Below, piece after piece: positions 12,132 to 23,473 of a DNA stretch of 64,000 bases. The stretch comes from Punica granatum. Lineage: Eukaryota > Streptophyta > Magnoliopsida > Myrtales > Lythraceae. The DNA lies in assembly GCF_007655135.1 (NCBI RefSeq), contig NC_045129.1:20930274-20994273 (forward strand), written 5' to 3'. Position 1 is the stretch's first letter, and every line of letters starts with the position of its first letter. Under the pieces are notes generated by a model. That model ran no database searches, had not been told where the DNA came from, and was given only the letters and a program-made list of their open reading frames with translations. A program made the translations under genes and the position numbers.

Positions 12132-12770
12132 TTAGGGGACAATGTCGGCTCGACCACGAAAGAAAGGCGGCACTTCACGTGAAGCTACAACAAGTAGTAG
12201 TTCGGCAGTCTTCGACGCAAGCAAACTCTCTTCGACTCTCCAAGCTCGAGACTCGCCTCGAAGTGTGGTCGAATCAACGTATCCTTGATTTGGAGGATCC
12301 CATAAGATCTCTCCATTTACCTTTACGCACATATTCCACGGGTTACCCCGTTCCAGGAAAGGCCATTCCCCGATAGGGACACGGCCGGCCTCCAACGATC
12401 ACCGATAGCAAATCCCCGATACATCTTTACATAGATTTCTCTTACGCATCATAGTTTCACCGACTAAGCGTAACTGACATCCTTTGTAGGTTTACTTTTC
12501 TCCGCGTGCAGGTGTAGTCGGGAACCCTAAGGGGCATCTCCTCCCCGACGGACGCGCGATTGGCTCATGTCGCGGGTCGCAACCTCAAGCCCAGTGGAGG
12601 GCCCGACAAAAAAGGGAAAGCCATTTGACTCCAGTTACAAAACACAACAAGTAGTACCTTGAATTGCCCAAGCATGATCTCGACTATGAACTGAGCAATT
12701 CGCCTCTCCCAACACCTTTGAGATACCACCTAGCACAGATCCCCACCTCTACTATCCCTACGCTTTAACA
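12132..12770 (+). other. 3' UTR of element C, no gene
   Basis: The first 170 bases are similar to B 32966-33140 (shared words include CTCGACCACGAAA and CTTGATTTGGAGGATCCC), so this is conserved element UTR. The remainder shows no coding frame or repeat that I recognise. Confidence 0.7.
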
Positions 12771-13344
12771 ATTTACTGCTTTCCACGGGCCTCGGCCCAG
12801 CGATTTACTGCTTTCCACGGGCTTCGGCCTCGCATCTTACTGCTTTCCACGGGTCTCGGCCTGACATCTTACTGCTTCTCACGGGCTTCGGCCTGGCAAT
12901 TTACAGCTTTCCACGGGTTTCGGCCTAACACTTTACTCATTTTCACGGGCTTTGGCCTAGCACTTTACTGCTTTTCACGGGCTTCGGCCTCGCACTTTAT
13001 CGCTTTCCACAGGCTTCAGCCTGGCAATTTATAGCTTTCCACGGGTTTCGGCCTAGCACTTTACTATTTTCCATGGGCCTCGGCCTAGCACTTTACTGTT
13101 TTCCACGGGCTTCGGCCTAGCACTTTACCGTTTTCCACGGGCTTCGGCCTATCACTTTACTGCTTTCCACGGGCTTCGGCCTAGCACTTTACAGCTTTCC
13201 ACGGGCTTTGGCCTAGTAATTTAATGCTTTCCACGGGCTTCGGCCTAGTGATTCACTGCTTTCCACAGGCTTCGGCCTAGTAATTCACTGCTTTCCACGG
13301 GCTTCGACCTAGTGATTCACTGCTTTCCACGGGCTCCGGCCCTA
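12771..13344 (+). repeat. 32-bp minisatellite in element C 3' UTR (about 18 copies)
   Basis: The unit is TTTACTGCTTTCCACGGG followed by CTTCGGCCTAGCAC, 32 bp, with scattered substitutions and no unique spacers. Each unit contains GGC-TTCG-GCC, which as RNA would be a small stem with a UUCG tetraloop closed by C-G. It lies between the hairpin cluster and the PPT, the region where Ogre-type 3' UTRs are known to carry variable tandem repeats. Confidence 0.95.
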
Positions 13345-13514
13345 CACATACTGTCCTGCGGGCTAAGAACCCCTCATCCACCATATCATAATCTTCACCT
13401 CTCAATCATGCTACTATCTTGTGACAGGTTCGTGCACTCACACATTCTCCCCAAATATCCAACGCGGGGGGGGAGCTACTACAGAGAGTGACAACAAGAC
13501 GGTCGCCAGGACCA

Positions 13515-13601
13515 AAAAAGGGATGCTTCTCATGATCTTTGGTTACCTCCTCTAATCGAGCACGCAACCAAAGAGGGGCAAGCTGTCAGCACCCCATTTT
13601 G
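13515..13601 (+). promoter_or_regulatory. PPT and PPT-hairpin of element C
   Basis: The stem CTTTGGTTAC (13537-13546) / GCAACCAAAG (13564-13573) encloses CTCCTCTAATCGAGCAC. The 3' arm runs into AGGGGCAAGC and the LTR start at 13584, so the polypurine tract that primes plus-strand DNA is part of the stem. An outer arm, GGACCAAAAAAGGGATGCT, is complementary to the first LTR bases (AGCACCCCATTTTGGTCC). Confidence 0.7.
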
Positions 13602-15009
13602 GTCCACCGGCTCCAACAGAAGACTTCCGATCAAAGCTCAGGTCACTATTCACGATCGGAAAACCAGAGGCGAACATGCTGGCACGAAGTCATGAATTAC
13701 AGGAGAGAAGCAGGGTCCACTAGAAAAGCACAGGAGGGCAATCGGAAGAGTAAACAGACGACGAGCCCCGAAGCAACAGGAGTTGGCACTGTGATACTAT
13801 TCATCACCGGATCACAGAAGCGTCGGAAGGTATCCAATATGGGACTCTAAAAATCCCTCTTGGTACCAAAATGACCAATGGCACATCCGAGCGCATTTCA
13901 GAAGCATCCTGCTTATGCCGGGGCACTCCCGAACATTCACAGACGCCTTCCCGACAAGGTTCCCAGAGCGCCCGATCCACGAACGAACAAACGGCACCCG
14001 GAAACAGGCCTGCACGCACCCGAAGACCACCAGGACCAAGGAACAAGTTTCAAACTGCCTCTCGGGGCTCATCTTGGTCTCCCGAGTGAGTCTCGACCCG
14101 GAAAATGGGCCCTTTTTGATAGAGGCTAATGCTCAGAGCTTATTCGGTGGAAAGTTAACGTCCGAGCTTCACACCACTCATTCCCTATGACTCTTAGGAT
14201 TAGGAAAATCACTTCGCCTTGGGCCAAGCAAGTCAATTAGATTCCCCAAGTGACATTTCAGTAGTCACGGACGCCTCTCGGCAAGTCTTCGGGGCATGTT
14301 TCTGACAAACAGAGGCATTGATAAAACCCTGATCACGGGTCCCTAGGTCACCTCCGGCTAACGTGTTTCGGTCGAGGACGGCGATCCAATGATCCCGCAC
14401 GGAATAAACAAAAAGCTCATCGAGACGAATACTACAATGGATGAAGGAGCAATTGGAGAACGGGGACGGTCAACTCCACTCTGAATGTCCTAACAGGGCA
14501 AAACCGACTCTCGAGGTGCCGGGTCACCTGAACATTCGTTCACCTGAAGTATGATGATATTAGGCTCAATTAAATTCTCTTCATGCAAGCATTCCAAATT
14601 CATCAATTAATCGGACTTCAGGGATCAGACTCGCGATCAATTGAGCCTCGAGCTTCTCCCGGCTTTTCTCCTAGTCGAATGGGACCCACAACTCAGCCAA
14701 GCCAAGCCTCCAAGCCACGGCTCAAACCCTAAGCCTCGGCTCCAACTCCTAGCCAGGGCTTGGCCGCATCTAGCCACGGCTAGATCCCATGGCCGGCGGC
14801 TCAATCCTCCCCCATTCCCTCCACCACACAATTCAAATATCCCTTACACTTCTTCACATTAACTCCCATCTTTCCATCAATTCCCATCAACTCCCATCAA
14901 CCTTCCACTCACAAAACCCCACCCTAACCCTCCTGATATTTTCGGCAGCCCACACTTAACCCTCCTAAGCACACTTAACCTTCCCTAATCGCTTCATTAA
15001 TCTTCCCTT

Positions 15010-15015
15010 TATAAG
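15010..15015 (+). promoter_or_regulatory. Putative TATA box of C LTR
   Basis: TATAAG in the context CCCTTTATAAGCCC, about 1.43 kb into the LTR, in the same relative place as the TATA of A, B and D LTRs and followed by a pyrimidine-rich leader. Confidence 0.45.
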
Positions 15016-16004
15016 CCCTTGCACCATTAAGTTTAATCACTTCTTGAATCTCACTCTCTCTCAAGCCTACTTCTCTCTAAAATCCTCTCAAACCCCAGCC
15101 CTCTTCCTCATTTCGTCCAACCCATCCCAAGGCCGAAACTGGCCGAAACTTACGGGAAACCACACGGCATTCCGATCACTGCCCGACCCAACTTAAGCCA
15201 AATATCACCAAGCTCCTTAACCTACATATTTCCCACCCCCTAAGTTCATTTCCGAGCTTAGATCTTCAATTCGAAGTCTCCAACCTCACGTTCCGACCGT
15301 GAACACCATCGGGACCCGAGACCGTTCACCGGGTGCACCCGGACTTCTACGACGTGCCATTTCCTCCCGCGACTTCGGCGAGTCGTGCCATCACGTTTAA
15401 AGGGTTCCTCATAATCCTCACTCTCCCCCGTGAAGAGGTGGTCACGGTCCGAGAGCCATACCACCGTGCACAACCTACGTATCATCCATTTTCTCTTTAC
15501 CGGGTCCACTGTTTTTTACCGAGTTTCTTCTCATCCTTTCGGGTTTGTCCAGGCCTTGGCACGTTCGGGACTGTCCATGAATGTCTAGGTCCATCCCTTA
15601 GGAGTCCAAGGAGCCCGATCTTGCACCGTGCCGCGATCGGAACCGTCGTGCCGACCTCATTTTCTCCAAGCTGCCGCTGCCTCTGCTCTCGGGTGTCCGC
15701 TGCCCATCACATCCAACCGGGTCACTCGATCCTCTTACCTCTTCCCCGACTCTTTCCCTCGTACATCGAGGCTAGGTAACATTCCTCTACGACTTAAAGG
15801 GGCTAGATCTTCGATCTTTGTTTGTTGCGGGGTGATAAGGTGATATATACATACATTGCATGCGAGTTTTTTTTTCTTTTATATATACGGATCCGAGTAT
15901 TTCCATGCAATCCCATGCATGTACGTCCCCTATATCTCGCCTATATGTCGCATGAACACATGTACCGTGAGGGAAACAGTTAGGATCGAGGTAGGAGAGA
16001 CGTC

Positions 16005-16630
16005 TAAGCCAAGGTCGGGCCATGGGAACCCACGGCCTAGTCCCAAGGGAGGGACCCGTGAGCTCTTTTGGTTCCTCCGAGGCTAGGGTGGCCTCCTCTT
16101 CCCCGAAACTAGTTGGTTCCCACGTCTTTATCGTCGTTTACCGCACGTAATATATTAATATGACGGAAAGGAACTTAAATCGGGGTCGAAGAGGCCGCCT
16201 TGACCCGTGTGAGCCAAGGGAACCCACGGCCATTCTTGAGGGGATGTGGCCGAGAGTTCCTTTGGACCACACGAGCCCAAGGAAGTCTCTTTCACTCCGA
16301 AATAGGTTGGTTCCCGTGTTTTCACATTTTATTGTTGCATGAATCGACATCGTTTTATCGATTCCTTTATATACATATATCATATGTGTTTTTTTGTGTG
16401 TTTGGTTGCACTTCGAGATCTTGGCGGCGTCGGTTTCCTTTCATTTTCATCGAAATATGTGTTGTTCTTGTGCTTGATGTATTATGCATGCAAGACACGA
16501 CCGGAATTGACGTAGGAGACCCTCCATAACCCAAGTCGGGTCAAGGAGAACTCTCGGCCTAACCCTTGGAGGAGTGGCCGAATGCTCTTTGACCCTTCCC
16601 AGGTTTAGGGTGGTTTCCTTCGTTGCTTCG
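16005..16630 (+). repeat. Three diverged copies of an LTR module
   Basis: Three blocks near 16010-16080, 16185-16300 and 16525-16620 share the order of a GGTC-G word, an ACGGCC or TCGGCC word, a CCTTGG-type GGAG word, GTGGCCGA or an equivalent, a CTCTTTGG-type word, and GGTTTCC or GGTTGG. B's LTR holds two such modules near 20695-20790 and 21030-21110. This is an old internal duplication, by eye only. Confidence 0.45.
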
Positions 16631-17049
16631 GAGTCGTCCCTTTGAATTGATTGTATTCATATTTTGCGTTTTATCGTTAGCCACGCAATAGTCACATGAT
16701 AGATAAGTTAATTTCGAATAATTACCCGTTAAACCCATAATATCCGTGATACAAGATCACCGCCACCGAATAATTCTACAAATGGGAGGAACGGAACGTA
16801 TCATTCGGTTAATTAAATCACTTGGACTAAATAATTGGATAAATTGATCATTAATTCGTAAGCGCATCGATGGTTCACGGAACGGCGGAAATGCCCTTTT
16901 CCTTAGAAGACTCACAATTTCAAAGCACCGAAACGTGTAACACGAATAGAATCGGTGTCTAGCGAGTACTCGCCCACTATGACTCGAGTCCGGGCCCAAT
17001 TTGAGGCGGCTCGAGTCGAGACGCGTGAGTCCTTTTTAGACCTCTTCGT

Positions 17050-17290
17050 GTCACGCGATCTTTAATTCATATGCAAACTACACACGTTTTACCGACTGGA
17101 CCGACGGATAACAGAAGAGTCGCTTGACTTTCAAGATAGCCGTGGGACGGGTCGAGCTCCCGGGTCATGTCCTGACCACGACTCACTCATCCTATCCGAG
17201 TTGTCTTTCCACTTAGACATCACTAAGATTGGGATGTTGAGTCGAGGCAAGACCCGATGCCGCACTCGGGTTGCGCGCTCTCAGTGTGCA
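17050..17290. other. Junction between oppositely oriented C and D LTRs
   Basis: Left of about 17050 the LTR landmarks read in plus orientation (C). From about 17275 they read in minus orientation: CGCTCTCAGTG then GGGCGTTGGACC, as in A near 5684-5710. Neither LTR shows its expected terminus here. The exact breakpoint cannot be placed by eye. Confidence 0.5.
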
Positions 17291-18219
17291 TGGGCGTTGG
17301 ACCCGTGATCGATGATTTTTGAGGCGTTGGACCCCATGCAATCGTCTCTTATGAGTTCAGGCTAGAACCGTGATGAATTCAGCAAATAACAGACAAGTAC
17401 AGGCATGTATATTCAATAAGTAATGCAGAAAATAAAGCATGCTAAATGATAAGTGCATGTGGGTGCATGGATGCAAGCAAACGGTGTATTTACGCCGAGT
17501 TTACGTGATTATGCCGTTTGTTATCTGAAATTTGTTTGACAGACAATTTGGAAGTATGTGTATGTCTGTTTTAGATTGCTTCTGTTTGGTTCTCTGTCGC
17601 GTGCATGATTAGTCCATTACCGACATATGTGCTTTTGCTGCATGTTTGCTCTCGGCTTTGTGAAAGTCTTTTAGTTTCCGCTTGTTATGGTTCGGTGAGA
17701 ACCGGCCAGTAACCGAAGAAAAGAGACCGTTTAATAACCTAAGGAAATCAATACTATCCCAGCCCCTTAAAAGGTATGCCCGCGGGATCTCTCGGTTCCC
17801 TTGAGTTAGGAATGTTCTCTTTACTCAAGTTTATGGTCTTTTCTCACGTTTTTACGGTTCATTTTAGCGTAGTCGGTGCCGCCATGATCTCATGTATTTT
17901 TATGCAACCATTCGGGCGGAATCGATAAAACGGCACCGGCTCATGCATCAACAGTGCGATAAGTAAAGCATGATGAGTTACACGCATTCATCCACGAGCA
18001 TACATCGTTACATGTTCGGAGTAACAGAATAAAAGTGCATAAATGAAATTTGCAAGCGAATAAATGAATCCCGCCTTAAACCCCACATGCCTAAAGACTA
18101 AGAGTCCTAGCCTTCTCTAAGTCGGGGAGAAAAGCATACCTGGTCTCAAGGGTCGAAAATAAGTCGGAAATGTTGCTGAAAACCGGCAAGAAGTGGTGTT
18201 GAACTGGTCGGGTACTGTT
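17275..18219 (-). repeat. 3' LTR of element D, distal segment
   Basis: Minus-strand LTR sequence of a different subfamily from A and B. Matching landmarks include GGAATCGATAAAA near 17925 (A 6941) and the AAGAGTCCTAGCC...CTCTAAGTC segment near 18105. It stops at the insertion of B and resumes at 39004; the 5-bp CTGTT is present on both sides of B. Confidence 0.75.
18215..18219. repeat. Target site duplication CTGTT, left of element B
   Basis: Identical to 38999-39003 directly after the 3' LTR. Five bases is the usual size for Ty3/gypsy integrases, and this fixes both ends of B. Confidence 0.95.
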
Positions 18220-19818
18220 TGTCAGCACCCCATTTTGGCTCACCTTTCCAAACGATGATATCAGTAATGATCCAAGCCACAACCTGAGCAGAATACAGAA
18301 AAACGACTTAACAGAGCAGAAAATCACTATTCATCCTCAAGTCGGCAAAATCGGGCAAATGACACATGCATATGACAGAAGGACTCCAGGGGTCACCAAA
18401 GGGTAATAGAGTGACTAGAGAGCTCAGCAATATCCAAAACCGGCATTTTCAGTATATCACACGGACAATTCTATTTTCCGATAGTTCGCTCGATCATCGG
18501 AAGACAGCCAATATTGGACCCCAAAAATCCACTCCAATGCCAAACAGATGAAAAGTGTCCCCAAAGGCATTTTGCAAATCATCTGCTCTATACAGAACAA
18601 CTTTCTGTATACAGACAACTTTTCAGTGGAAGTCCAAAAATGCCGGTTTCTCGAAGAAAAGTTAATTCCAAATATCAGATGCGGCCATGCCCCTCAATCA
18701 TACAGAGCACGAGCAATGCTTCATATTGTCTTTTAGAAGCCATACAGACACTCTGAATGACTTCCGAATGACAAAATGGGCATACCCTTCTTCGGAAGAG
18801 CGTAACCGGAGACTGGTCTGATGGAATTACGACAAACGAAGTTCACACTACATTGCCCTGAAAACTCCAGCGGACATTCGCAATTGGGCAAAAAAGACAG
18901 CAAAACCCTTCACGGTTTCCCGAGTAACCTCCGAGGGGCACAAAAGGCCATTTTCAGTGAAAATCCATATCCGGAGGTCCTCTTTGGGGAAACTTGACGC
19001 CGGATGCTTACCTTACACAATGCTAGCCTTCTCAAGGCTCAATGTGGAATTGTCGGAATGAATCACACAACTCATCTAGACCCCTCGAGCAGTGCTTTAA
19101 GGGTCTCAGATGCACTTTTCATATCCTTAGAGGCCCAATCTCAGCAAACAGAGATCGCAGTAATCTCCGAATCGCCCAAGAAACTCAGAAAGCAATCTGA
19201 GAAATCCAGTTTCGGCCTCCTAGGACATCTCCGGCTCCATATTTGTATTTACCGGCTTAAGGGACAAGGGCCCACGTAATTTGACAATTTATGTCAAAAT
19301 GACCGACGTGGGATACAGATACAAGATATGCTGTCAGAAGTGGGTAACCTCGCTCTAAATGCATAAAAGGAGCAAAACCAGCTTCCAAGCCTCATACAGA
19401 CATTTGGCAATTTCTCACGGAAAATGCCAATCTCGGACTCATTAAATCCATTTCCTCGCGTATATCGATAATTCGACGTTCAATTCAAACCACGAACTTC
19501 GAATGCGCGATCAATCGAGACCCGAGCTTTTTCCCGGTTTCTCCTCTTCGGTCGTGGGACCCACGGGGTATTCAAGATGAGTCACCCTTTACTCTAGAAG
19601 CTTCTTCTTCTTCTTCAATGCAAGAAGCCAACTTGCACTCTTGCTTGAAAATATCCAAGAGTTTGAAGACAACACTCAAGCCTCCATCAATGCTCATCAA
19701 TGCTCATCAATGTCTTATCTCTTCTTCATTAATGCAATGGAAGAGGATGAGGCTTGATATTTTCTAAGCATGGGGGTTAAGAGCACTTGCTTTTGCTAAT
19801 TGTGTCATTAGCTTTGCC

Positions 19819-19825
19819 TATAAAT
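19819..19825 (+). promoter_or_regulatory. Putative TATA box of B 5' LTR
   Basis: TATAAAT in GCCTATAAATGGCCC. The following 60 bases are pyrimidine-rich (CTTCTCCTCTTACAC), a typical start region. The position is conserved in all LTRs of the window. It would drive the genomic RNA. Confidence 0.6.
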
Positions 19826-20186
19826 GGCCCAAAAGTGATTAAGATAATCACTTCTCCTCTTACACAATCTCTCCAACCTTTCTCTTTCAAGAAATCCTCT
19901 CAAACTCCATAGCCAAGAACACTCAAGAACCAGAAAACTTCAGCACTTAGAAGGAAAAGAAAAGAAAACCGAAAAGATCAAAAGAGAGCCTTGAGTTCTT
20001 AAGTCGGAAGCCGATGTTCATCATCCCGACTTAAGCTCAAAATTTCTCAAACTTCATATCCCACTCATTTTGGACCCATGGAGTTCATTGGTGAAATTGG
20101 TTTTTCCATTTGAAGTCTTCAAATTATTGTTTCAGGTCAAATAGTGCATTTCGGGTGAAATCGCTACTCTCGGGTGAATAGTGACC

Positions 20187-20367
20187 CGCCAGCGCCAGCC
20201 GCGCGCACGCCCGCGCACGCCAGCGCCAGCCGCGCGCACGCCCGCGACGCCCGCCCGCGCGCGCACGCCCGCGCCGCCGCGCACGCCCGCCCGCGCCCGC
20301 GCACGCGCGCCCGCGCGCCGCCTGCACGCCCGCGCGCCTGCGCACCCGCGCACGCCGCGCCTCCCGT
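20187..20367 (+). repeat. GC-rich low-complexity tract in B 5' LTR (181 bp)
   Basis: CGCGCACGCCC-type irregular repeats with an internal duplication of a block containing AGCGCCAGCCGCGCGCACGC. The same tract is 144 bp in the 3' LTR of this element and 121 bp in A, so it is the most length-variable part of the LTR. Confidence 0.85.
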
Positions 20368-22035
20368 GCATTCCAGCCGCATTCCCCGTGCACCTAGCTC
20401 CCCGAACGTGCATCCTTTGCACCCGAGCATCCTTCCAAGCGTTCAACCGAGTCACCCGACTCTCGAACACTTCCCCGACTCTTTCCTCGTATCCCGAGGC
20501 TAGGTAAATCACTCTTGACTTAGAGGAGTTAGGGCTTTTTATATTTTTGCATGGCTATGGAGTACTATGGTATTTTATGCATACTTAACTTGCAAGACTT
20601 AACTTTTATGCAATTTTATGTTATATTATGCATGTGTATTACCTTATAACTTGCTAGCATGTCGGAAAAAGGTTTGGATTGTTGTTTGGAAGACCATCCC
20701 GACCCGGAAATGGCAAGTGAGCTCACGGCCAAGTCTCTAAATGGGATGGCCGAGACTTGAGTTGCTCTTTTCGGGTTAAGATTGGTCTCCTTAGCCCGAT
20801 CCAAGTTATTTTCCGAGTTTATTTTGTTGTTCTTGCATGCATGAAGCCGGTATTATTTTATCGATTCCTTAAATAACATGTTTGTGAATGTTTGCATGTT
20901 TAAATGAGTTAATCAAATCATGGTAATACCGGCTTTTGTCAAAACGTGTTATTCATGATGTTTGATGTTTGAGCATGCGAAAAATGATTAAACCAAGACA
21001 AGGAAATTCTTTGTGATTTGAATCGAGCCATGAGAGTATTCGGCCATCTTTGACAAGGTGAAGCCGAGGGCTTCTTGGCCCTTTTTGGATCAAGAATGAT
21101 TTCCTTATTTCGAGTTTAATTCATTTCTCGGATTGTACGAAAGTGTAATTTCGATATTTCCACGATTCCCATGTTAAAACATCGATTACATGTCTTTTCA
21201 ACAAAACATGCATGGATTCGGTATCGTTGACTCATTCGGGTCCATTCGGTTACGAGGGTAGTTTCGGTCATTGGACCAAATATCCTCGATCCTTACGGAT
21301 TCGTGTTGGTCGCCGAATCACGAATCGTTTTCACAATTAATATTCGGCAATAACCTTAAGCATTAATTCCACGAACGGGTTAATCGGGACGTTCACACGG
21401 TTAATTCATTCCATTTAAATAACTTTGCACGAATTGGACATTAATTTGTAACTCGCGTCGACGAATTACAAAACGGTGTTAATGCCCTTTTCAAAACCCT
21501 CATACTTTCAAATCCTTATTGTGTTGTTCTCCTTTTCTGAAAACAATTTTCAAATCAAGGGCAAGAACATCATTTCGTGATTCGCCGACATCCTAGCGCA
21601 GTTTAAGATGTCAGTTGGGTATTCTGTATCAAAATACAGTTATCGGACTAATCATTTCACTCGACTTAACCAAATCCTAGAAAATGGTTAGGCGGAACTC
21701 TAGGTTCCAAATCTAGAGTCAAAATACAAGTTTGGATCAATTCAGTGGTAATTCAGTGTCACAACACCGAATCACTATAAAAGCAATCTACACACATGAT
21801 ATTCGATTCTCTTTTCCAAATTTCCAACAAAAGCAGAATACTAAAACATTGGCACGTGTTTGATTGCTTAGCATATGGCATTTGCTTGCAAAAACACTTT
21901 TGGATTAATAAACTTGTTAATCCACGTACATTCGGTAAATACAAAACACCTTGTCTGTTATTAACATGTTGCGTGTTATCTTTCCGCACTTGTTTGCCAT
22001 ACGGGTCGAGCTTGATCCCTAGGCCGAATAATATT

Positions 22036-22106
22036 AGGGTTCAACACCCTAATCATCGAGCACAGGGTTCAACGCCCTAATCAACACTCACAGGGTCCAA
22101 CGCCCT
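22036..22106 (+). repeat. Three-copy 28-bp hairpin repeat in B 5' LTR
   Basis: AGGGTTCAACACCCT, AGGGTTCAACGCCCT and AGGGTCCAACGCCCT lie at 22036, 22064 and 22092, spaced by AAT-CA-rich linkers, period 28. Each has AGGG/CCCT arms around a short loop. It is also present in A and in the B 3' LTR. Confidence 0.8.
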
Positions 22107-22875
22107 ATTCAGTGAGAGCGTCCATTGAATTTCAGTTCTTCGGTCTTTTTCCCTAAACTCACGGTGAGTTAGAGTGGAATAATAACCGAACGCGAGTCGA
22201 CTGGAATTCGGCCATTTGTAATTTGTATTTATTGTTTTCGAGAGCATTGTAAGGATTTTATTTTGTACATTTATTCTGTAAGAATTCCAGTCGGTGAGCG
22301 AACGGTCCGAGAGTCGAATTAATCGAATCGGTCTAATGCTTGCCCAGATACAAGTAAATCCAAGAACTCGCGGTTCTGGTTCACGCAGGGATTCAACCTC
22401 CATGGTTCGATGAACTGTAACGCAAGATTGTGAACCAATTCCCCGACACACGGGTTTACTTCTCTCTCAGCTTCTCCACCGACATCGTTTAATTCATCGA
22501 AGTTACGGTGTCAAAACGTGTGAGCCGAGTGCAGCCTAATTCATGCGGTAAATAAAACAAAAATGCAAGCCTAGCAAACCAGAGTACCGAAAGGGCGTGC
22601 GGGATATAGGCCCGCACGTAACATGAACCCCCGAACACGGATTTTCCGGTTCCGCACAGATCAATGCCTTAACGACAAACTAGGTGTTCCATACCCCTAG
22701 ACTCGGGTAACTTATCCGCCCTCGACCTACGGGTCGTAAAATGATAAGTGGCGACTCCTTCTCTCACGCGTGTCCGTCACGCGTCCCCACGGGAAGGTGG
22801 ACACTCCCAAGCCGCGCGATCCAAAAGCGCGCAATGCGGGCCCCGACGAGAGTCCACATTCGGGTCCGTACAGCT

Positions 22876-22893
22876 TGGCGACTCCACTGGGGA
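22876..22893 (+). other. Primer binding site of element B (tRNA-Arg)
   Basis: TGGCGACTCCACTGGGGA starts 3 nt after the LTR end. It is complementary to the CCA end of a plant tRNA-Arg, the primer used by Ogre elements for minus-strand DNA. Confidence 0.88.
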
Positions 22894-23473
22894 CATACTT
22901 AGTGGATTCAGGCTCGATCCGTTTGCTTGCTTGCATGTTTATTTATCGCTTTCTGTACATTTACTTTTCTTGCACATTTACTTTTCTGCACTCGCATTGC
23001 ATCATTCTAGTGGATTTAGGTACCAAATGCCTGAAATCCCACGGGCACCAATCTAGGAAGCTAGGTTAGTCAGAGGTTCCGAGTAAGGGAACGGATCGAG
23101 TTGGCTCCGCCACCGAACTGGCCCCCAAAGATCCTCGCTCGATTTCAAGGAATTGATCCCCTTGAATCGGGAGCCCCCATCCCTAGTTAGTGGTTTTCCC
23201 AGTAGAACACTGAAACCATGCATAAACAGGGACCGTCATGCTGGACCAAAACAAACCTCATGCCGTCAACCGACCCAAAGTCCGGTCTTTGAGTCGGCCC
23301 CTAGTTTTCTTTTAGGCGGGCCTTTTGTTGTTTTTCTACAATGAGCGATGTACATTGTAATAGATACAGATATACTTTACTTTTCTGCACTGCATGCATG
23401 TTTTCAAAACAACCTAGGACATTACATCAGTTTGTTTATAAACATTAAACCAACATCTCTCCATTAGGTAAGG
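22894..23473 (+). other. 5' UTR of element B between PBS and ORF1
   Basis: No gene. Two tandem words, ACATTTACTTTTCTTGC and ACATTTACTTTTCTGC, lie at 22957-22989 and a related TTTACTTTTCTGCACTGC near 23376. The block around 23079-23180 (GAGTAAGGG; GGCCCCCAAAG in part; TTTCAAGGAATTGATCCCC) is conserved in element D at 48835-48930. The last 55 bases hold the inverted-repeat arm and a GTAAGG donor-like site. Confidence 0.75.
23420..23451 (+). repeat. Upstream arm of ORF1-flanking inverted repeat (element B)
   Basis: CATTACATCAGTTTG (23420-23434), 3 nt, then ATAAACATTAAACC (23438-23451). Both blocks are perfectly complementary to blocks at 25042-25116, on the other side of ORF1. The arm ends 22 nt before the ORF1 ATG. 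Confidence 0.92.

Larger units (their letters stand above)
9527..17150 (+). mobile_element. Element C: 3' half of an older Tat/Ogre-type retrotransposon
   Basis: Order on the plus strand: truncated pol, hairpin-rich 3' UTR, 32-bp minisatellite, PPT, 3' LTR. The 5' part lies on the far side of element A, outside the window. The LTR sequence is clearly diverged from A and B, and pol carries decay mutations, so C is older. Its LTR appears to stop short near 17150, where it meets the oppositely oriented LTR of D; the right boundary is uncertain. Confidence 0.8.
13584..17150 (+). repeat. 3' LTR of element C, right end incomplete
   Basis: Starts TGTCAGCACCCCATTTTGG directly after the PPT. Landmarks follow the order of the B LTR: TATA-like motif near 15010; TTCCCCGACTCTTTCC and CATCGAGGCTAGGTAA near 15745 (B 20472); and AATGCCCTTTTC near 16890 (B 21485). 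In B a further 1.4 kb of LTR follows that point, but here sequence of opposite orientation appears by about 17275. The LTR is therefore truncated or rearranged. Confidence 0.75.
18220..22872 (+). repeat. 5' LTR of element B (4653 bp)
   Basis: Starts TGTCAGCACCCCATTTTGG and ends ...GGGTCCGTACA three bases before the PBS. It holds a TATA box (19819-19825), a 181-bp GC-rich tract (20187-20367), duplicated GGCC-rich modules and a three-copy hairpin repeat (22036-22106). Short open frames in it have no recognisable product. Confidence 0.96.

Noticed and set aside
12771..13344. CRISPR-like array appearance
   Set aside because: Units are contiguous with no unique spacers, and the context is a plant retrotransposon 3' UTR. 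The same applies to the other arrays.
14637..16529. Several 60-150 codon frames in the C LTR
   Set aside because: No conserved domain, not maintained in the homologous A or B LTR; LTR sequence.
22876..22893. tRNA gene or fragment
   Set aside because: Only the 18-nt complement of a tRNA 3' end is present, placed directly after the LTR as a primer binding site.
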